Part shown: piece by piece, positions 61,841 to 64,000 of the stretch | Layout of the letters: each line of letters begins with the position of its first letter | Position numbering within the stretch: position 1 is the stretch's first letter | Source: Streptomyces sp. NBC_01429 | GTDB taxonomy: Bacteria; Actinomycetota; Actinomycetes; Streptomycetales; Streptomycetaceae | NCBI RefSeq assembly: GCF_036231945.1 | Contig: NZ_CP109599.1 | Coordinates: 6,537,501-6,601,500 of the forward strand | Length of the DNA: 64,000 nt | Reading direction: 5' to 3' | Position numbers and translations under genes: made by a program | Notes under the pieces: model-generated | Databases searched by the model: none | Told to the model about the DNA's origin: nothing | The model's input: the letters and a program-made list of their open reading frames with translations, nothing else

Positions 61841-63052
61841 ATGCCCCGCAGGACCGCCGGGCGCCGGCGCCACCGCGTCGCCGCCGTTCTCGCCGCCGCG
61901 TCCTTCCTCCTCGTCCCCGCCACCCCCGCGCACGCCGACGCGATCCGGATCCAGCAGTGGGCGCTGGAAGCGATGCACACCGACGCGGCCTGGCGCAGCG
62001 CCCAGGGCACGGGCATCACGGTCGCCGTCCTGGACACCGGCGTCGACGACACCCATCCCGACCTGGAGGGACAGGTGCTGGCGGGCAAGGACCTGATCGG
62101 CTTCGGCGCGGTACGCGGCGACCGCTCCTGGGCCAGGCACGGCACCGCCATGGCCGGGATCATCGCGGGACACGGCCACGGCTTCGACCGGTCCGACGGC
62201 GTCCTGGGGATCGCGCCCGAGGCGAAGATCCTGCCCGTCCGCGTCATCCTCGAAGGCACCGACCCGGCCAGGGCGAAGGCACGCTCCTCCAAAGGAGGAG
62301 CACTCGCCGAGGGCATACGGTGGGCCGCCGACCAGGGCGCCGACGTCATCAACCTCTCCCTGGGCGACGACAGCGAGTCCGCCCACCCGGAAGCGGGCGA
62401 GGACGCGGCCGTCCAGTACGCCCTGGCCAAGGGGGCCGTGGTCGTCGCCTCGGCGGGCAACGGGGGCGAGAAGGGCGACAACATCTCGTACCCGGCCGCC
62501 TACCCCGGCGTGATCGCCGTGACGGCGGTCGACCGCTACGGCACCCACGCGGCCTTCTCCACCCGCCGCTGGTACGCCACCGTCAGCGCGCCCGGGGTGG
62601 ACGTCGTCATCGCCGATCCCGACCGCCGCTACTACGAGGGCTGGGGCACCAGCGCCGCCGCCGCGTTCGTCTCGGGCGCGGTCGCCCTCATCCGCTCGGC
62701 CCACCCCGATCTCACCCCCGCGCAGATCAAGAAGCTCCTCGCGGACACCGCGCGCGACGCGCCGAAGGACGGCCGCGACGACGCCAGGGGGTACGGAATG
62801 GTCGACCCCGCCGCCGCGATCGCGGCCGGCGCGAAGCTGCCCCGTACGGACCTGAGGAGCGAGGCGGCGGGCGCCGCGAGCTACGGCAAGCGGTACTTCG
62901 GCCACGGCCCCGACGTCGCACGCGAGGACCCGGAACCGGCCGCCTGGATCGCGCCCACGGCGGGCGCGGCGGGGGCGCTGCTGCTCGTCGGCGCGGTGCT
63001 GCTGTGGCGCCGCGGCGTCCGAAGGATCGGCGTACCCGGCTCCCTGGGCTGA
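61841..63052 (+). CDS. Mycosin-like S8 serine protease with C-terminal membrane anchor
   Basis: 403 residues from ATG 61841 with GAGG 7 nt upstream; GTG 61796, overlapping the previous stop, would add 15 residues. Signal peptide RHRVAAVLAAASFLLVPATPAHA. Catalytic triad Asp in VAVLDTGVDD, His in RHGTAMAGIIAG, Ser in GWGTSAAAAFVSG, all present. C-terminal membrane segment WIAPTAGAAGALLLVGAVLLW with a short basic tail. Mycosins serve type VII secretion; no EccB, EccC or EccD gene is here. Confidence 0.9.
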   Translation: MPRRTAGRRRHRVAAVLAAASFLLVPATPAHADAIRIQQWALEAMHTDAAWRSAQGTGITVAVLDTGVDDTHPDLEGQVLAGKDLIGFGAVRGDRSWARHGTAMAGIIAGHGHGFDRSDGVLGIAPEAKILPVRVILEGTDPARAKARSSKGGALAEGIRWAADQGADVINLSLGDDSESAHPEAGEDAAVQYALAKGAVVVASAGNGGEKGDNISYPAAYPGVIAVTAVDRYGTHAAFSTRRWYATVSAPGVDVVIADPDRRYYEGWGTSAAAAFVSGAVALIRSAHPDLTPAQIKKLLADTARDAPKDGRDDARGYGMVDPAAAIAAGAKLPRTDLRSEAAGAASYGKRYFGHGPDVAREDPEPAAWIAPTAGAAGALLLVGAVLLWRRGVRRIGVPGSLG

Positions 63053-63060
63053 GGCGCCGC

Positions 63061-63750
63061 TCAAGCTCCCCGGTCCGCGTCGCCCGCGCCGTCCGCACCG
63101 CCGGTGACCGCCCCCACGGCCCGGACCGCCTCGACCGCCGCCTCCTCGACCCGGGCGATGCCCGCCTCCAAAGAAGGATGGCCGTCCGACAGGACCGCGA
63201 CCAGACACCCCCGCACCCGCCCCACCGAGTGCACCACCCACAGCCCGTCCGCGCCCCTCGGCAGCCAGCCGTTCTTGAGCGCCCAGCCGCCGCCCCCGCC
63301 GGCCGCCGACACACCCCAGTCCTGTCCCGGCACCACCCGGCCCATCAGCCTCACCAGACAGCGGCGCGACCGCTCGTCCAGCGCCGGATCCACGCCGAAC
63401 ACCGCCTTCAGCAGCGTCAGCTGGTCGTGCGCGGTGGTCCGGGTCAGCCCCCAGGCGGGCGCCGCCGCCGTCCGGGTCATGCCCAGCCGCGTGTGCGCCG
63501 CGTCCAGCCCCGCCACACCCCCGGCCGCCGCCCGCAGCGCCGTCGCCGCGTCGTTGTCACTACGTTCGATCATGGCCGCCGCGAGACGCTCCTCCTCGCC
63601 GCTCAGCCACCCGCCGGTGTCCCGCGCCCGCAGCAGCAGCGCCGCGAGGACCGCCACCTTCACCACACTGGCCGTGACGTACTCCCGGTCCGCGCCGTGC
63701 GCCACCGCCCGCCCGCTGTCCATGCCGTAAGCGGCGACCGAGAGATCCAC
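63061..63750 (-). CDS. Beta-lactamase-fold serine hydrolase lacking a signal peptide
   Basis: 229 residues, GTG start forced by an in-frame stop just upstream. Catalytic motifs in order: S28-V-V-K31 (SxxK), S64-D65-N66 (SDN) and KNG near residue 158 (in place of KTG). It is shorter than class A beta-lactamases and has no signal or membrane segment, so it may be cytoplasmic or moonlight as an esterase. The ExxLN-type deacylation Glu was not found. It starts 42 bp from the divergent SseB-like gene. Confidence 0.85.
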   Translation of the reverse strand: MDLSVAAYGMDSGRAVAHGADREYVTASVVKVAVLAALLLRARDTGGWLSGEEERLAAAMIERSDNDAATALRAAAGGVAGLDAAHTRLGMTRTAAAPAWGLTRTTAHDQLTLLKAVFGVDPALDERSRRCLVRLMGRVVPGQDWGVSAAGGGGGWALKNGWLPRGADGLWVVHSVGRVRGCLVAVLSDGHPSLEAGIARVEEAAVEAVRAVGAVTGGADGAGDADRGA

Positions 63751-63791
63751 CCGACGACCCTACGTTCCCCGGCGCCGTCTACTCTCGTCCC

Positions 63792-64000
63792 GTGGCGCTC
63801 AAGAACATCCCCGCATCCGCTTTCTCCGACGACGACGGCACCGCCGATCCCGCCCTCGCCGCGGCCCTCGCCGCCTGGGCCGAGGACCGGACCGCCGAGG
63901 GGGCCGAGGGGCGGGTGCTGGCGGCGCTCAAGGACGCCCGGCTGCTGGTCCCCATCGTCGCCGTGCTCGGCGAGACGGAGGAGGACGAGAACGGGCTGCG
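63792..64000 (+). CDS. SseB-like protein, N-terminal fragment (cut by window edge)
   Basis: GTG start 63792. The 69 visible residues read MALKNIPASAFSDDDGTADP, then AEGRVLAALKDARLLVPIVAVLGE, matching the start of SseB-family proteins common in Streptomyces. The rest lies outside the window. Function unknown. Confidence 0.7.
   Translation, partial: MALKNIPASAFSDDDGTADPALAAALAAWAEDRTAEGAEGRVLAALKDARLLVPIVAVLGETEEDENGL

Overview
This window is a chromosome segment of a high-GC actinomycete, almost certainly a Streptomyces or close relative. Third codon positions are overwhelmingly G/C, GTG and TTG starts are common, and the window carries a complete Pup-proteasome locus, a TatA/TatC pair, PafB/PafC regulators and lipoproteins with classical lipoboxes. 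Gene order looks like conserved core Streptomyces chromosome. I saw no tRNA, rRNA, CRISPR array, prophage or full insertion sequence.

Layout. 1-6.8 kb: the 3' part of cobalamin-dependent methionine synthase, a HAD phosphatase, an orphan peptide-binding lipoprotein, an orphan NarL-type response regulator and a RecB-like nuclease. 6.9-29 kb is the proteasome neighbourhood: site-2 protease, TrmI tRNA methyltransferase, ferredoxin, Arc/Mpa ATPase, Dop, Pup, a decayed endonuclease VII gene, PrcB, PrcA, a LacI regulator/MFS exporter pair, PafA, two FKBP isomerases, PafB/PafC, TatA/TatC and a Ski2-like helicase. Together these attach Pup to proteins, remove it, unfold tagged proteins and degrade them, with the DNA-damage regulator PafBC close by.

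29-41.8 kb matches the mycobacterial sigK locus: fasciclin lipoprotein, membrane molybdopterin oxidoreductase, FAD oxidoreductase, DUF1365, two cyclopropane-fatty-acid-synthase-like methyltransferases, DUF1295, photolyase, RskA-like anti-sigma and SigK-like ECF sigma. Three promoters here, including that of the sigma gene, share the pattern CAATCC-N15-(C/T)CGAAT, which I read as the sigma factor's own recognition site. One lies so close to its gene that the mRNA should be leaderless. A divergent NmrA/AraC pair is embedded in this block.

42-48.6 kb: a siderophore-interacting protein behind an iron box, a 5'-3' exonuclease, and a glycine-betaine-type ABC transporter (ATPase plus a permease fused to two substrate-binding domains) behind a probable c-di-AMP (ydaO-type) riboswitch and terminator. 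A XRE-cupin regulator follows, ending in a 204-bp miniature inverted-repeat element. 48.8-57.9 kb: a tellurite/C4-dicarboxylate-type transporter with a divergent LysR gene, then a gamma-glutamyl-ethanolamine/polyamine catabolic module (permease, peptidase C26 hydrolase, FadR-type regulator, GlnA4-like ligase, aldehyde dehydrogenase, SDR) with matching palindromes at its two divergent promoters. 57.9-64 kb: a DUF2510 membrane protein, a PLP racemase/aldolase-fold enzyme, a proline-rich membrane protein coupled to a mycosin-like subtilase, a beta-lactamase-fold protein without signal peptide, and the start of an SseB-like gene.

Coordinates of starts were chosen by Shine-Dalgarno spacing, coupling and family N-termini. 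Family assignments come from recognised motifs and remembered family knowledge, not from a database search.
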